NCBI RefSeq assembly: GCF_002933295.1
Contig: NZ_PSSW01000013.1
Location: 1-64,000 of the forward strand
Direction: 5' to 3'
Source of the DNA: Marinobacter flavimaris
GTDB taxonomy: Bacteria; Pseudomonadota; Gammaproteobacteria; Pseudomonadales; Oleiphilaceae
Length of the DNA stretch: 64,000 nt
Each line of letters begins with the position of its first letter. Within the stretch, counting starts at the first letter, position 1. Below, piece after piece: positions 44,820 through 53,126 of this stretch. A program made the translations under genes and the position numbers. The notes beneath the pieces were generated by a model. The model did no database searches and was not told the DNA's origin. It saw nothing but the letters and a program-made list of their open reading frames with translations.

Positions 44820-44990
44820 TGTCTTTGATTGAACCCAGCTTACTGAAAAATGAAGTGTTCGGCCCTGAGCCAATTAAACCCGCAAACCGTATAGCTGTTC
44901 AGAGTTAACCTAAATCAAGGTATCCTTCTGAAGCAGGAGTCGTTCGCTTCATCTCTGCACTGTAAATATCCATTCCAAAAAGGAAAAACC

Positions 44991-45857
44991 ATGACCCACA
45001 ATCTTATACGGAAATTGCTGATTATTGGTCTCTGTTCTCTTTTTTCAGCCGCCGCGACCGCGCAGACGTTCATTTTTACGGCAATACCGGACGAAGATGA
45101 AACCAAGCTCGTCGAGCGTTTTCGCGGCATTGCGGACTACCTTTCCGAGGAACTGGATGCCGATGTGAAGTACATCCCCGTGAAATCCTATGCGGCTGCC
45201 GTTTCCGCCTTCCGGAATAACCAGGTGCAGCTGGCGTGGTTCGGCGGCCTGTCGGGTGTTCAGGCGAGATCACTTGTACCCGGTTCTCAGGCAATCGCAC
45301 AGGGCACTGAAGATCAGGCCTTCTACGTCTATTTTATTGCTCATGAAAGCACCGGCCTGGATCGTCAGGATAGCCTGCCAGAAGATGTGCGTGGAAAGAC
45401 CTTTACCTTCGGATCAAAGGGCTCAACGTCGGGACGATTGATTCCGGAGTACCACATCCGCGAAACGTTTGGCGAAGCACCTGAAGATGTCTTTTCTCGG
45501 GTCGGCTACAGCGGCAACCACACTCGCACCCTCCGTCTGGTCGAGTCCGGCACCTACGAAGTGGGCGCGATGAACTTCGCGGTCTGGGAAAAAGAACTGG
45601 AGAACGGAAACATTGATACCGACGCCGTGAAGGTTATCTGGAAAACACCCGGGTTCCCGAATTACCAATGGAGCATCCGTGGCGACGTGGATGAAAACTA
45701 CGGCGAAGGCTTTACCGGTCGCGTTCGCGAAGCCCTGCTATCGCTTGATGATCCCGAGCTGCTTGAGAGCTTCCCGCGTTCTGATTTTATTCCCGCTTCA
45801 AACGACGATTATGAGCCGATTCGCAAAGTAGCGAAAGAAATCGGAATCATTGATTGA
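44991..45857 (+). CDS. PhnD-like substrate-binding protein (putative selenate/selenium importer)
   Basis: The 288-residue precursor has a signal peptide (about residues 1-25, ATAQ) and a phosphate/phosphonate-type binding domain (PhnD family). IPVKSYAAAVSAFRNNQVQLAW and GGLSGVQARSLVPGSQAIAQ are characteristic, and the family carries such sequences under the name putative selenate ABC transporter binding protein. The ligand is not proven. It starts the three-gene operon for an ABC importer (binding protein, ATPase, permease), with AAAAAGGA before the ATG, and lies 170 bases from senB, divergently. Confidence 0.85.
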   Translation: MTHNLIRKLLIIGLCSLFSAAATAQTFIFTAIPDEDETKLVERFRGIADYLSEELDADVKYIPVKSYAAAVSAFRNNQVQLAWFGGLSGVQARSLVPGSQAIAQGTEDQAFYVYFIAHESTGLDRQDSLPEDVRGKTFTFGSKGSTSGRLIPEYHIRETFGEAPEDVFSRVGYSGNHTRTLRLVESGTYEVGAMNFAVWEKELENGNIDTDAVKVIWKTPGFPNYQWSIRGDVDENYGEGFTGRVREALLSLDDPELLESFPRSDFIPASNDDYEPIRKVAKEIGIID

Positions 45858-46507
45858 TGGCAGGCTTTGATCTCTCAGGCCTGACGGCCTCTTTTGGGGG
45901 TGAGCGGGTAATCGGGCCTCTCACCCTCAAGGTAAAGGAAGGAGATCAGGTTGCCCTGGTCGGTAAGAGTGGTGCAGGTAAATCCACTCTTATCCGGCTT
46001 ATTCACCAGCGAGTGGATGGCCAGTCATCTCTTGTGCCTCAGGAGCTTGGTCTGGTAAACGCCCTTCCTGTGTTTCACAACGTTTTCATGGGCCAGCTCG
46101 ACAAGCATGCCACCTGGTACAACACCGTTACCCTTGTGCGGCCATTCAAACAGGACAGAAAACAGGTCCTGGAGCTTCTGGACGCATTGAGAATGTCTGA
46201 AAAGCTCTGGATTCCCACAGCTTCTCTCTCGGGCGGGCAGCGTCAAAGGGTGGCCATTGCCAGAGCCCTTTATCGCAACGCCCCGGTCTTATTGGCAGAT
46301 GAACCCATCTCCGCACTGGACGGCCCCATGGCGCATCACGTTATGCAATTGCTGCGAGATCGCTTCAAAACCAGTGTTATCGCTCTTCACGATGTGGAAA
46401 TGGCAATGAAGTACTGTAACCGCATTGTTGGCATACAGAATGGGCAGGTTGCCCTTGATGAGCCTACTGACCAATTGGCGGCCGCAGACATCATGTCGCT
46501 GTATTAG
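45857..46507 (+). CDS. PhnC-like ABC transporter ATPase
   Basis: The 216-residue ATPase drives the importer. Walker A is ALVGKSGAGKST (residues about 34-45), the signature LSGGQRQRVAIARAL, Walker B LLADEPISALD, and the switch His in VIALHDVEMAM. It is shorter than PhnC (about 260 residues) and lacks the longer helical insertion. The ATG overlaps the last base of the upstream stop (TGATG); an alternative TTG one codon earlier exists. Cytoplasmic, paired with the permease that starts 14 bases downstream. Confidence 0.92.
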   Translation: MAGFDLSGLTASFGGERVIGPLTLKVKEGDQVALVGKSGAGKSTLIRLIHQRVDGQSSLVPQELGLVNALPVFHNVFMGQLDKHATWYNTVTLVRPFKQDRKQVLELLDALRMSEKLWIPTASLSGGQRQRVAIARALYRNAPVLLADEPISALDGPMAHHVMQLLRDRFKTSVIALHDVEMAMKYCNRIVGIQNGQVALDEPTDQLAAADIMSLY

Positions 46508-46520
46508 GATCTGTCGAGCG

Positions 46521-47987
46521 ATGCTCTCCTACCCAACTGTTCGCACCAGCCTGATCTTTCTTGCTATTGCGCTTGTGGGGCTCTTGTTTGCCGATATTGC
46601 GATCACCGCAAACAATCCCTGGCGAGACCTGGGCAACTTTTTCCTGGGTGTGCTCACTCCGAACTTTTTCAGCAGCGAAGGTCTTCTTACCGCTTTATTG
46701 CGAACAGTGGCCTTCGCCTTTGTTGGGGTGACCGTTGGCGGGGTTTGCGGGTTTTTTCTGGCTCTGGTGTACCGATTCCTCCCGGTGCGGGTGTTTTGTG
46801 CTTTCATCAGGGCGATTCATGAGCTCTTTTGGGCTCTTATTTTTTTGCAGTTTTTCGGTTTCCACCCCCTGACGGGCGTGTTGGCGATCGCGATACCTTA
46901 TTCCGGCATCTTCGCCAAGGTTTACTCCGAGATTCTCGAGGAAGCTGACCCGGAGCCGGGCAGGCTCTTGCCACCGGGAACAGGAACTATCGCGGCGTTT
47001 CTGTACACCAGGATTCCTGATTGCTGGGTCCAGTTGAGAACCTACACCGCCTATCGCCTGGAGTGCGGGCTGCGTTCGAGTGCCATACTCGGATTTGTGG
47101 GCCTGCCAACTCTGGGGTTTTATCTGGAAACCTCTTTTTCCCAGGGGATGTACTCCGACGCCGGCGCCATGTTGATCCTCTTTTACGTGCTCATTGCCAC
47201 AATTCCACTATGGGTAAGACCCAAGTTGTTACCCGTGTATATCGTGGGGGCTCCGTTTTTCCTTGGCGATGGCTTGCCCATCGTCTGGGGTAATGTTGAA
47301 CGGTTTTTCACCGAGGATATTGTCCCCAGCCCACTCAGGGATGGAGAGGGCCTGGCCGGACTTTTACCGTGGCTGAATGAACTGATGATCGAGCAGGCAC
47401 TGCCTGGCATCTGGAATACTGTGGTTCTCACTCAGATTGCGCTGGTGGCCACGGGTATCCTCACGCTGCTAGCATTCCCCCTGATCTCAAATCACTTTGG
47501 CGGCCCGATACGTCGAACCTCCGGCCATATTTTTCTGGTAATTGCCCGATCAACCCCTGAGTACATCCTGGCCTACATACTCCTGCAACTCTGGGGACCC
47601 TCCATGCTTCCTGCGGTGGTTGCATTGGCCCTTCACAATGGCGGCATCATAGGCCACCTGATTGGCCGGCAAACCAACACGATCCGTTTGAGATCGGATG
47701 CTCCCAAAGGCTTTAATCGCTATAGCTGGGAACTCGTGCCCCGGATCTACCGATCATTTCTGGCGTTTCTGTTTTATCGCTGGGAAATCATCATGAGAGA
47801 AACCGCCATCCTTGGTATTCTCGGCATCTACACCCTTGGCTTTTACGTTGATAGCGCTATACAGAGTATCCGGTTCGACCAGGCAATGGTTCTGATCCTG
47901 ATAACGGCCATGCTGAATATCGGCGTGGACATTCTTGGTCGCTATATCCGCCGCAAGCTGGCCTTGCAGACCATGCCCACCTGCTAA
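46521..47987 (+). CDS. Double PhnE-like ABC permease
   Basis: The 488-residue membrane protein consists of two PhnE-type permease units in tandem (about residues 1-250 and 260-488), with some ten to twelve hydrophobic helices. Each unit ends in an EAA-like loop: YSGIFAKVYSEILEEADPEP in the first and HNGGIIGHLIGRQTNTIRLR in the second. The family sometimes has two separate genes, phnE1 and phnE2; here they are fused. The start ATG 46521 is 14 bases after the ATPase gene. Together the three proteins would import the ligand of the binding protein. Confidence 0.87.
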   Translation: MLSYPTVRTSLIFLAIALVGLLFADIAITANNPWRDLGNFFLGVLTPNFFSSEGLLTALLRTVAFAFVGVTVGGVCGFFLALVYRFLPVRVFCAFIRAIHELFWALIFLQFFGFHPLTGVLAIAIPYSGIFAKVYSEILEEADPEPGRLLPPGTGTIAAFLYTRIPDCWVQLRTYTAYRLECGLRSSAILGFVGLPTLGFYLETSFSQGMYSDAGAMLILFYVLIATIPLWVRPKLLPVYIVGAPFFLGDGLPIVWGNVERFFTEDIVPSPLRDGEGLAGLLPWLNELMIEQALPGIWNTVVLTQIALVATGILTLLAFPLISNHFGGPIRRTSGHIFLVIARSTPEYILAYILLQLWGPSMLPAVVALALHNGGIIGHLIGRQTNTIRLRSDAPKGFNRYSWELVPRIYRSFLAFLFYRWEIIMRETAILGILGIYTLGFYVDSAIQSIRFDQAMVLILITAMLNIGVDILGRYIRRKLALQTMPTC

Positions 47988-48122
47988 CCCGCACTGCGAT
48001 CCCCATCACAGTTCCGTCATTTCGGCCAACGCTAAACCGGTAATTGGCGACCGGTTGGCGGTATTGTGCGGATACATTCCGTTACACTTTGATCACCTAT
48101 TGCAATATTTAGAGTTCTGGTG

Positions 48123-48728
48123 ATGATGGTTAACGGGTTGATTCTCTTCATTCAGGTCGGGCTGCTGGCGCTGCTTGTCCTGTTGGCTGTGCGGGTTATC
48201 TCGCTGGTGCGTTCCGAACCCATCGCAGTCGGTCGCCAGAAAGTCTGGCCAGCAACGAAGGACACGGTAGCTACCGACCTGCCCTCAAACAATTCCGAAT
48301 GGCCGGTTGCCAGCAGAAGGCCGGTTCCTGAAACTGCTCCGGACCGGGCTGAGCTCATCACCCGATTGCACATTCTGGCTGGTCTCCAGGAACGGGATTG
48401 CCGTGTAAAGGGTCTGGTGCTAGCGACCGCACCCGATGCGGTCAAAGCCTATGCCACGGCTTGGCTGTACGGTGCCGGGTGCGCCCTGAGCGACAAAGGC
48501 AGTCGGCATTCCGAGGCACTGGCCGGGATTGTTGCCCAGACCATCAATCGAAAAACGGGGATTCGTCAACCGGAGGCGATGCAGGCGATCAGCACATTAA
48601 CAGACAGTGCGGTTTATCTGGCTTGTTTCCGGGCGGGTCTGGAAGGTGCGGAGTTCTGGCGATACAACCATTTCGTACCGCCAACGTCGAGTCTTTACGA
48701 CGCCATTACTGCCAACGCGTTTATTTAG
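48123..48728 (+). CDS. Membrane-anchored protein of unknown function
   Basis: This 201-residue protein has one N-terminal transmembrane helix (about 4-27, GLILFIQVGLLALLVLLAVR), a Pro-rich linker and a soluble C-terminal domain (about 75-200) rich in short helices. I do not recognise the family. The ATG at 48123 and 48126 are both possible; a GTG lies before them. It lies 135 bases after the importer operon, past an inverted repeat AACCGGT/ACCGGTT at 48035-48056. Its end overlaps the next, convergent gene by eight bases. Confidence 0.6.
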   Translation: MMVNGLILFIQVGLLALLVLLAVRVISLVRSEPIAVGRQKVWPATKDTVATDLPSNNSEWPVASRRPVPETAPDRAELITRLHILAGLQERDCRVKGLVLATAPDAVKAYATAWLYGAGCALSDKGSRHSEALAGIVAQTINRKTGIRQPEAMQAISTLTDSAVYLACFRAGLEGAEFWRYNHFVPPTSSLYDAITANAFI

Positions 48729-49032
48729 CAGCCTGTCTGTTTGCGGTTTCAAGTACCCAGTCGGTACCCAGGGCAACGGGTTCCGCATGATCCTGCTCGT
48801 CCACTCGGGTTCCGGTTATTTCAGGCCGGCTGAAGCCGCCATCATCCGTATTTGCCATGCTGTCCACATCCACGGAACGAACCACATAGGTTACGCCGCC
48901 GGCCAGCACTTTCGCGCGATGAGTCAGGCCGAAAACAAACCGGCAGTAATCCAGCTTTAGCTGAATCAAATCCTGTTCCGCTTTGCGGATTTTTCTGAGC
49001 AGAACCTTCTGAACGCTATCTCCGTAATCCAT
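48721..49032 (-). CDS. Small protein of unknown function
   Basis: The 103-residue protein begins with a helix rich in charged residues (SVQKVLLRKIRKAEQDLIQLKLDYCRF, cut into parts by single hydrophobics) and continues with VRSVDVDSMANTDDGGFSRP. No domain is recognised and no signal peptide is seen. The start is ATG 49032, one codon after a GTG. It overlaps the unknown membrane-anchored gene tail to tail. Coding is likely from its length and codon composition, though not certain. Confidence 0.5.
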   Translation of the reverse strand: MDYGDSVQKVLLRKIRKAEQDLIQLKLDYCRFVFGLTHRAKVLAGGVTYVVRSVDVDSMANTDDGGFSRPEITGTRVDEQDHAEPVALGTDWVLETANRQAAK

Positions 49033-49121
49033 CACGTTGTCCCTGCAAATGGCGATGAGATGATTTTACACAATCCCGTACCGTTGTCAGCCGACCAGTA
49101 GCCGGTTCAGCTGTCCCGGTG

Positions 49122-49583
49122 CTATTCGGCCTGGAAAACCAGCTTAACCGGGATGTTTTCGATGGGTTCCTGGCCCTGTTGCAGGTCAATGCGCCAGGTC
49201 ATTTTGCCATCCACGGTGCAAAACGGGGCTGTGAATCGGGCGGAGTACTGGTTTTCCGACTGTTTGCCGAGGGGCACCGGGTACTCGCCCATGTACATGG
49301 ACTCGCCCCGGAGAACAGCCAGAAAGCGTTCCGGACGTTCCGGTGTAGCAACGGTTAGCTGGTATTCAGTGCCCTGAGCGCCCACGCCCATGGTGTTGAG
49401 GGCAACCTGCCAATCTCCGGAACCATTTGACCATTGGCACGGACCGCTTTCCAGCAGATCACACTGAACGGTCTGGCTTTCTCCGCCGGACGTTTCGCCA
49501 GTGTCTCCCAGCAGGCGCCAACCGAACACACCGGCAACAACCACGGCCAAAATCAGTCCTGTAACAGCAATCGCGCGTAACAT
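49122..49583 (-). CDS. Membrane-anchored protein of unknown function
   Basis: This 153-residue protein has one hydrophobic helix at the N-terminus (LRAIAVTGLILAVVVAGVFGW) and a periplasmic domain of about 120 residues. Two cysteine pairs are possible (CDLLESGPCQW and FCTVDG). The domain looks like a beta-sandwich with FTAPFCTVDGKMTWRIDL, but I do not recognise it. I chose ATG 49583, preceded by GGAAGCGG, since the longer frame to 49742 covers the promoter of the next gene. Confidence 0.62.
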   Translation of the reverse strand: MLRAIAVTGLILAVVVAGVFGWRLLGDTGETSGGESQTVQCDLLESGPCQWSNGSGDWQVALNTMGVGAQGTEYQLTVATPERPERFLAVLRGESMYMGEYPVPLGKQSENQYSARFTAPFCTVDGKMTWRIDLQQGQEPIENIPVKLVFQAE

Positions 49584-49715
49584 AACCGCTTCCCGAACAA
49601 ACCTGGCCGGCATTATGGGGTTTTCTCCGGCCGAGGCAAAGGTTTCTAAACTGGCGCTACTCATGAGAAAATACTGCGCCTTCAATTCGACCCATTCTGA
49701 CCACAGGACACGCCC

Positions 49716-50636
49716 GTGCAGCCGGATATTTCCGTTAAGCACCTGAGCAAGGTATATGGCGACGGTTTTCAGGCCCTGAAAGACATTAACCTGGACATCC
49801 GCCGTGGCGAGATCTTCGCCCTCCTCGGCCCCAATGGCGCTGGCAAGACCACGCTCATCAGTATCATCTGCGGTATCGTCAATGCCTCCTCCGGACAGGT
49901 AACGGCAGCCGGTTACGATATTGTCAAAGACTACCGCAAGGCCCGCGAGACCATCGGCCTGGTGCCACAGGAACTCAACACCGATTCATTCGAAACTGTC
50001 TGGAATGCCGTTTCCTTCAGTCGTGGGCTATTCGGCAAGGCGCCGAAACCTGCGCACATCGAGAAAGTCCTGAAAGATCTTTCTCTCTGGGACAAGCGCA
50101 ACAACCGGATCATGTCTCTCTCCGGTGGCATGAAGCGCCGCCTGATGATTGCCAAGGCGCTCTCCCATGAGCCGCAGATACTGTTCCTGGATGAGCCCAC
50201 GGCGGGCGTCGACGTTGAACTGCGCCGGGACATGTGGGAAATGGTGCGCAAACTTCGGGAACATGGCGTGACCATCATCCTCACCACCCACTACATCGAA
50301 GAAGCCGAGGAAATGGCGGATCGCATCGGTGTCATTCGCGGTGGCGAGATCATTCTGGTCGAGGACAAGGCCCAGTTGATGACCAAGCTGGGCAAGAAAG
50401 AGTTGCGACTGCAGCTGCAGCACAAACTGGACAAGGTGCCCGGTGAACTCACTCTGGAGCCGATAGAGCTGTCAGAGGATGGTTACGAGCTGATATACAC
50501 CTTCGACTCCCAGCGAGAGCAGGCAGGGGTAACCCGATTGCTCCGCACGCTTGGCGATCTCGGTATCGAATACCGAGACCTTCAAACCCGGGAAAGCTCC
50601 CTTGAAGAGATTTTTGTCGGCCTGGTGCACGAGTAA
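49716..50636 (+). CDS. ABC-2 type exporter ATPase (YadG-like)
   Basis: The 306-residue ATPase has Walker A LLGPNGAGKTTL (residues about 36-47), the signature LSGGMKRRLMIAKAL, Walker B LFLDEPTAGVDVEL and the switch His in LTTHYIEEAEEMADRIG. The C-terminal 70 residues form the regulatory extension usual in the YadG/CcmA-like group. The start is GTG 49716, after AGGA. The permease gene starts 26 bases later. The exported substrate is unknown. Confidence 0.93.
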   Translation: MQPDISVKHLSKVYGDGFQALKDINLDIRRGEIFALLGPNGAGKTTLISIICGIVNASSGQVTAAGYDIVKDYRKARETIGLVPQELNTDSFETVWNAVSFSRGLFGKAPKPAHIEKVLKDLSLWDKRNNRIMSLSGGMKRRLMIAKALSHEPQILFLDEPTAGVDVELRRDMWEMVRKLREHGVTIILTTHYIEEAEEMADRIGVIRGGEIILVEDKAQLMTKLGKKELRLQLQHKLDKVPGELTLEPIELSEDGYELIYTFDSQREQAGVTRLLRTLGDLGIEYRDLQTRESSLEEIFVGLVHE

Positions 50637-50662
50637 AACGGCCGGCTATTCTGGAGAAATGC

Positions 50663-51424
50663 ATGAACCTGTACGGTATCCGCGCAATCTACAATTTTGA
50701 AATGGCCCGCATGAAGCGCACTGTGATGCAAAGTGTGCTCTCGCCGGTTATCTCCACCTGCCTGTATTTCGTGGTGTTTGGCTCAGCGATTGGCTCGCGG
50801 ATGGGCGACATCGACAACATCGCCTACGGCGCTTACATCATCCCCGGCCTGGTGATGCTGTCGCTGCTGATGCAAAGTATTTCGAACGCCTCCTTCGGCA
50901 TCTACATGCCCAAGTTCTCGGGCACGATTTATGAAGTGCTTTCTGCCCCGGTTTCCTATGTGGAGGTGGTGCTGGGCTATGTCGGTGCTGCTGCCACCAA
51001 GTCCATCATTCTGGGGCTGATCATCCTGGCGACCGCCAAGTTCTTCGTGGACTACGACGTACTGCACCCCTTCTGGATGCTCTCCTTCCTGGTGCTTACC
51101 TCGGTGACCTTCAGCCTGTTCGGTTTCATTATCGGCATCTGGGCCGATGGATTCGAAAAACTGCAGATCGTGCCGATGATGATTGTCACACCGCTGGTTT
51201 TCCTTGGCGGTACTTTTTATTCAATCGACATGCTGCCAGAGGTATGGCAAACGGTGAGCCTGTTCAATCCGGTGGTTTACCTGATCAGCGGTTTCCGTTG
51301 GGCGTTTTACGGCGTGTCTGACGTTCATATTGCCATCAGTGTGGGAATGACCCTCGTATTCCTCACGGCCTGCATGGTCGGCATCTGGTGGATTTTCAAG
51401 ACCGGCTACCGGTTGCGCTCGTGA
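50663..51424 (+). CDS. ABC-2 type exporter permease (YadH-like)
   Basis: The 253-residue inner-membrane protein has six hydrophobic helices and the ABC-2 family segment LVFLGGTFYSIDMLPEVWQT near residues 180-200, matching E. coli YadH (256 residues). It pairs with the ATPase upstream. Its stop codon overlaps the start of the DUF192 lipoprotein gene (GTGA), so the three form one operon. The substrate is unknown. Confidence 0.93.
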   Translation: MNLYGIRAIYNFEMARMKRTVMQSVLSPVISTCLYFVVFGSAIGSRMGDIDNIAYGAYIIPGLVMLSLLMQSISNASFGIYMPKFSGTIYEVLSAPVSYVEVVLGYVGAAATKSIILGLIILATAKFFVDYDVLHPFWMLSFLVLTSVTFSLFGFIIGIWADGFEKLQIVPMMIVTPLVFLGGTFYSIDMLPEVWQTVSLFNPVVYLISGFRWAFYGVSDVHIAISVGMTLVFLTACMVGIWWIFKTGYRLRS

Positions 51425-51939
51425 CCTGCGCATCAAGCCCGGTTCGGGGGGCGGAAGTCTGGGTCCTCCTTGCAGCCAGCTTATTGCTCTACGGCTGCTC
51501 CTCGGGCATTGCAGCACCTCAGGACGGCCTGCCGGTTGTCGAGGCCTGCTTTGTGTCTGCGTCGGGCGTGGTGCCAGTGCAACTCGAGATTGCCAGCACT
51601 TCCGAGCAACGCCAGAAAGGACTGATGGGCCGTACGTCCATGGCTCCCGATGCCGGGATGCTGTTTAAATACCGCGAGCCGAGATCAGCCAGCCACGGAT
51701 TCTGGATGTACAAGACCCTGATTCCCCTCGACATCGCCTACCTGAACGAGGATGGCAAGATTGGCAGCATTCGCAAGATGGTGCCCTGCCCCTCGGCCAG
51801 CGGCTCCGGTTGCCCCACCTACCCGGCCGGTGTGCCATTCATCGAGGCCGTGGAGATGAACGCCGGCTTTTTCCTGGAACATGGAATCGGAACGGGCGAC
51901 CGGCTTGCCATCGGAAAGGACAATTGCCCGGCAAATTAG
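51421..51939 (+). CDS. DUF192 lipoprotein
   Basis: The 172-residue precursor has a lipoprotein signal with lipobox LLYGC (Cys at about residue 26) and one DUF192 domain. The family pattern is clear in RQKGLMGRTSMAPDAGMLF, GFWMYKTLIPLDIAYL and the GIGTGDRL ending; the C-terminal FIEAVEMNAGFF also fits. Function unknown; the domain may be an envelope protein-binding module. I chose GTG 51421, which overlaps the permease stop by four bases; the frame upstream lies within that gene. Confidence 0.85.
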   Translation: MTCASSPVRGAEVWVLLAASLLLYGCSSGIAAPQDGLPVVEACFVSASGVVPVQLEIASTSEQRQKGLMGRTSMAPDAGMLFKYREPRSASHGFWMYKTLIPLDIAYLNEDGKIGSIRKMVPCPSASGSGCPTYPAGVPFIEAVEMNAGFFLEHGIGTGDRLAIGKDNCPAN

Positions 51940-51948
51940 GCCGGGCAA
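51924..51948. terminator. Bidirectional terminator after the DUF192 gene
   Basis: A perfect 9-bp stem TTGCCCGGC/GCCGGGCAA with a 7-base loop overlaps the stop codon of the DUF192 gene and lies 16 bases from the convergent crotonase stop. Read on minus it is followed by TTGTCCTTT. Confidence 0.65.
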
Positions 51949-51964
51949 TGTCTCAGCAACCGAT

Positions 51965-52756
51965 TCAGCTGTCCTGCCACTCTGGCTTGCGCTTCTCCAG
52001 AAATGCGCAGATACCTTCCTGGGCATCGTTCGCCATCATGTTGTCTGCCATCACCTTTGAGGTGTACTCATAAGCGTCCTCCAGCGGCATTTCCAGTTGC
52101 CGGTAGAAGGCTTCCTTACCAATCTTCAGGGTATGGCCGGACTTGTCTGCGATGGTACGCGCCAGCTTGTAAACCATTTCGTCCAGGTGCTGCTCATCAA
52201 CAATCTGATTGACCAGTCCGATGCGTTCAGCTTTCACGGCACCAATCATCTCACCGGTCAGCAGCATTTCCATGGCGTGCTTGCGTGACACATTCCGGGA
52301 CAGCGCCACCATCGGCGTGGAACAGAACAGCCCGATATTGACGCCAGGCGTCGCAAACCGGGCGGTATCGGCCGCCACGGCCAGGTCGCAGCTGGCCACC
52401 AGCTGGCAGCCGGCGGCGGTCGCAACACCCGCCACCCGCGCAATGACTGGCCTGGGCAGGTTCACGATCTGCTGCATCACCTTGCTGCACTGATTAAACA
52501 GGGCCAGCTGGAATTCATGGCTATCAAACTGCTCACGCACTTCCCGGAGGTCATGACCGGCACAAAACACGTTGCCATGAGCCGCAAGGACGACAACCCG
52601 CGTTTCCGAATCGGAGGCGATGATCTCCAGCTCTTCAGACAAGGCCTCGAGCATTGCCATGGAAAGGCTGTTTTTCTTCTCCGGCTGGTTCAGTGTAAGC
52701 GTGGTAATGCCATTTTCGCTGTACTTGTGCACCAGCTCTTGTGTTTGTTCAGTCAT
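51965..52756 (-). CDS. Enoyl-CoA hydratase/isomerase (crotonase) family protein
   Basis: This 263-residue crotonase binds acyl-CoA. The oxyanion-hole segments are VFCAGHDLREVRE (about 60-72) and VAGVATAAGCQLVASCDLAVA (about 110-130). The catalytic Glu of a true hydratase is not clear in the second segment (Ala/Cys there), so the reaction may differ. The sequence resembles the ECHDC3-like group. GGAGTG lies before ATG 52756; ten codons upstream are less likely. Monocistronic, convergent with the DUF192 gene. Confidence 0.88.
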   Translation of the reverse strand: MTEQTQELVHKYSENGITTLTLNQPEKKNSLSMAMLEALSEELEIIASDSETRVVVLAAHGNVFCAGHDLREVREQFDSHEFQLALFNQCSKVMQQIVNLPRPVIARVAGVATAAGCQLVASCDLAVAADTARFATPGVNIGLFCSTPMVALSRNVSRKHAMEMLLTGEMIGAVKAERIGLVNQIVDEQHLDEMVYKLARTIADKSGHTLKIGKEAFYRQLEMPLEDAYEYTSKVMADNMMANDAQEGICAFLEKRKPEWQDS

Positions 52757-52944
52757 GTGGACACTCCATTTGAATCGTTGCTGCACCGGGCATTCTGGAA
52801 TCTTACCCAGAGTATTGCTGACTGCGTCTATACTGTCGAAGCGACTTTTGTAGGATGCTCAGTTTTCAATGCGTTGCGGTTGTTATAGACCTCTGCTGCC
52901 CATAGGGTGTTGGTAGAAGCCAAAACTGCAGAGAGGAATAACGC

Positions 52945-53088
52945 ATGTCAAAATCGATGATCCTCAAAGCCATCTTCGCCATCGCGGTTATCGGCGGAGC
53001 AGTCTTCATAATCGTAAAAGACGAGCCAGCAACACCAACCGGCGACATCAACAGCATCCAGCCACTGCCGGAACAGGACAACCCATAA
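52945..53088 (+). CDS. 47-residue single-pass membrane peptide
   Basis: This short gene codes for a 47-residue protein with a Lys-rich start (MSKSMILK), one hydrophobic helix (AIFAIAVIGGAVFIIV, residues 9-24) and an acidic, Pro-rich tail. A strong ribosome binding site GAGAGGAA lies 6-13 bases upstream of the ATG. The function is unknown. It lies 39 bases before the EamA transporter gene, on the same strand, so it may be its co-transcribed partner. Confidence 0.68.
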   Translation: MSKSMILKAIFAIAVIGGAVFIIVKDEPATPTGDINSIQPLPEQDNP

Positions 53089-53126
53089 ATTAACCGAACC
53101 ACCACACCAGAACAGGCGAAGCCACG

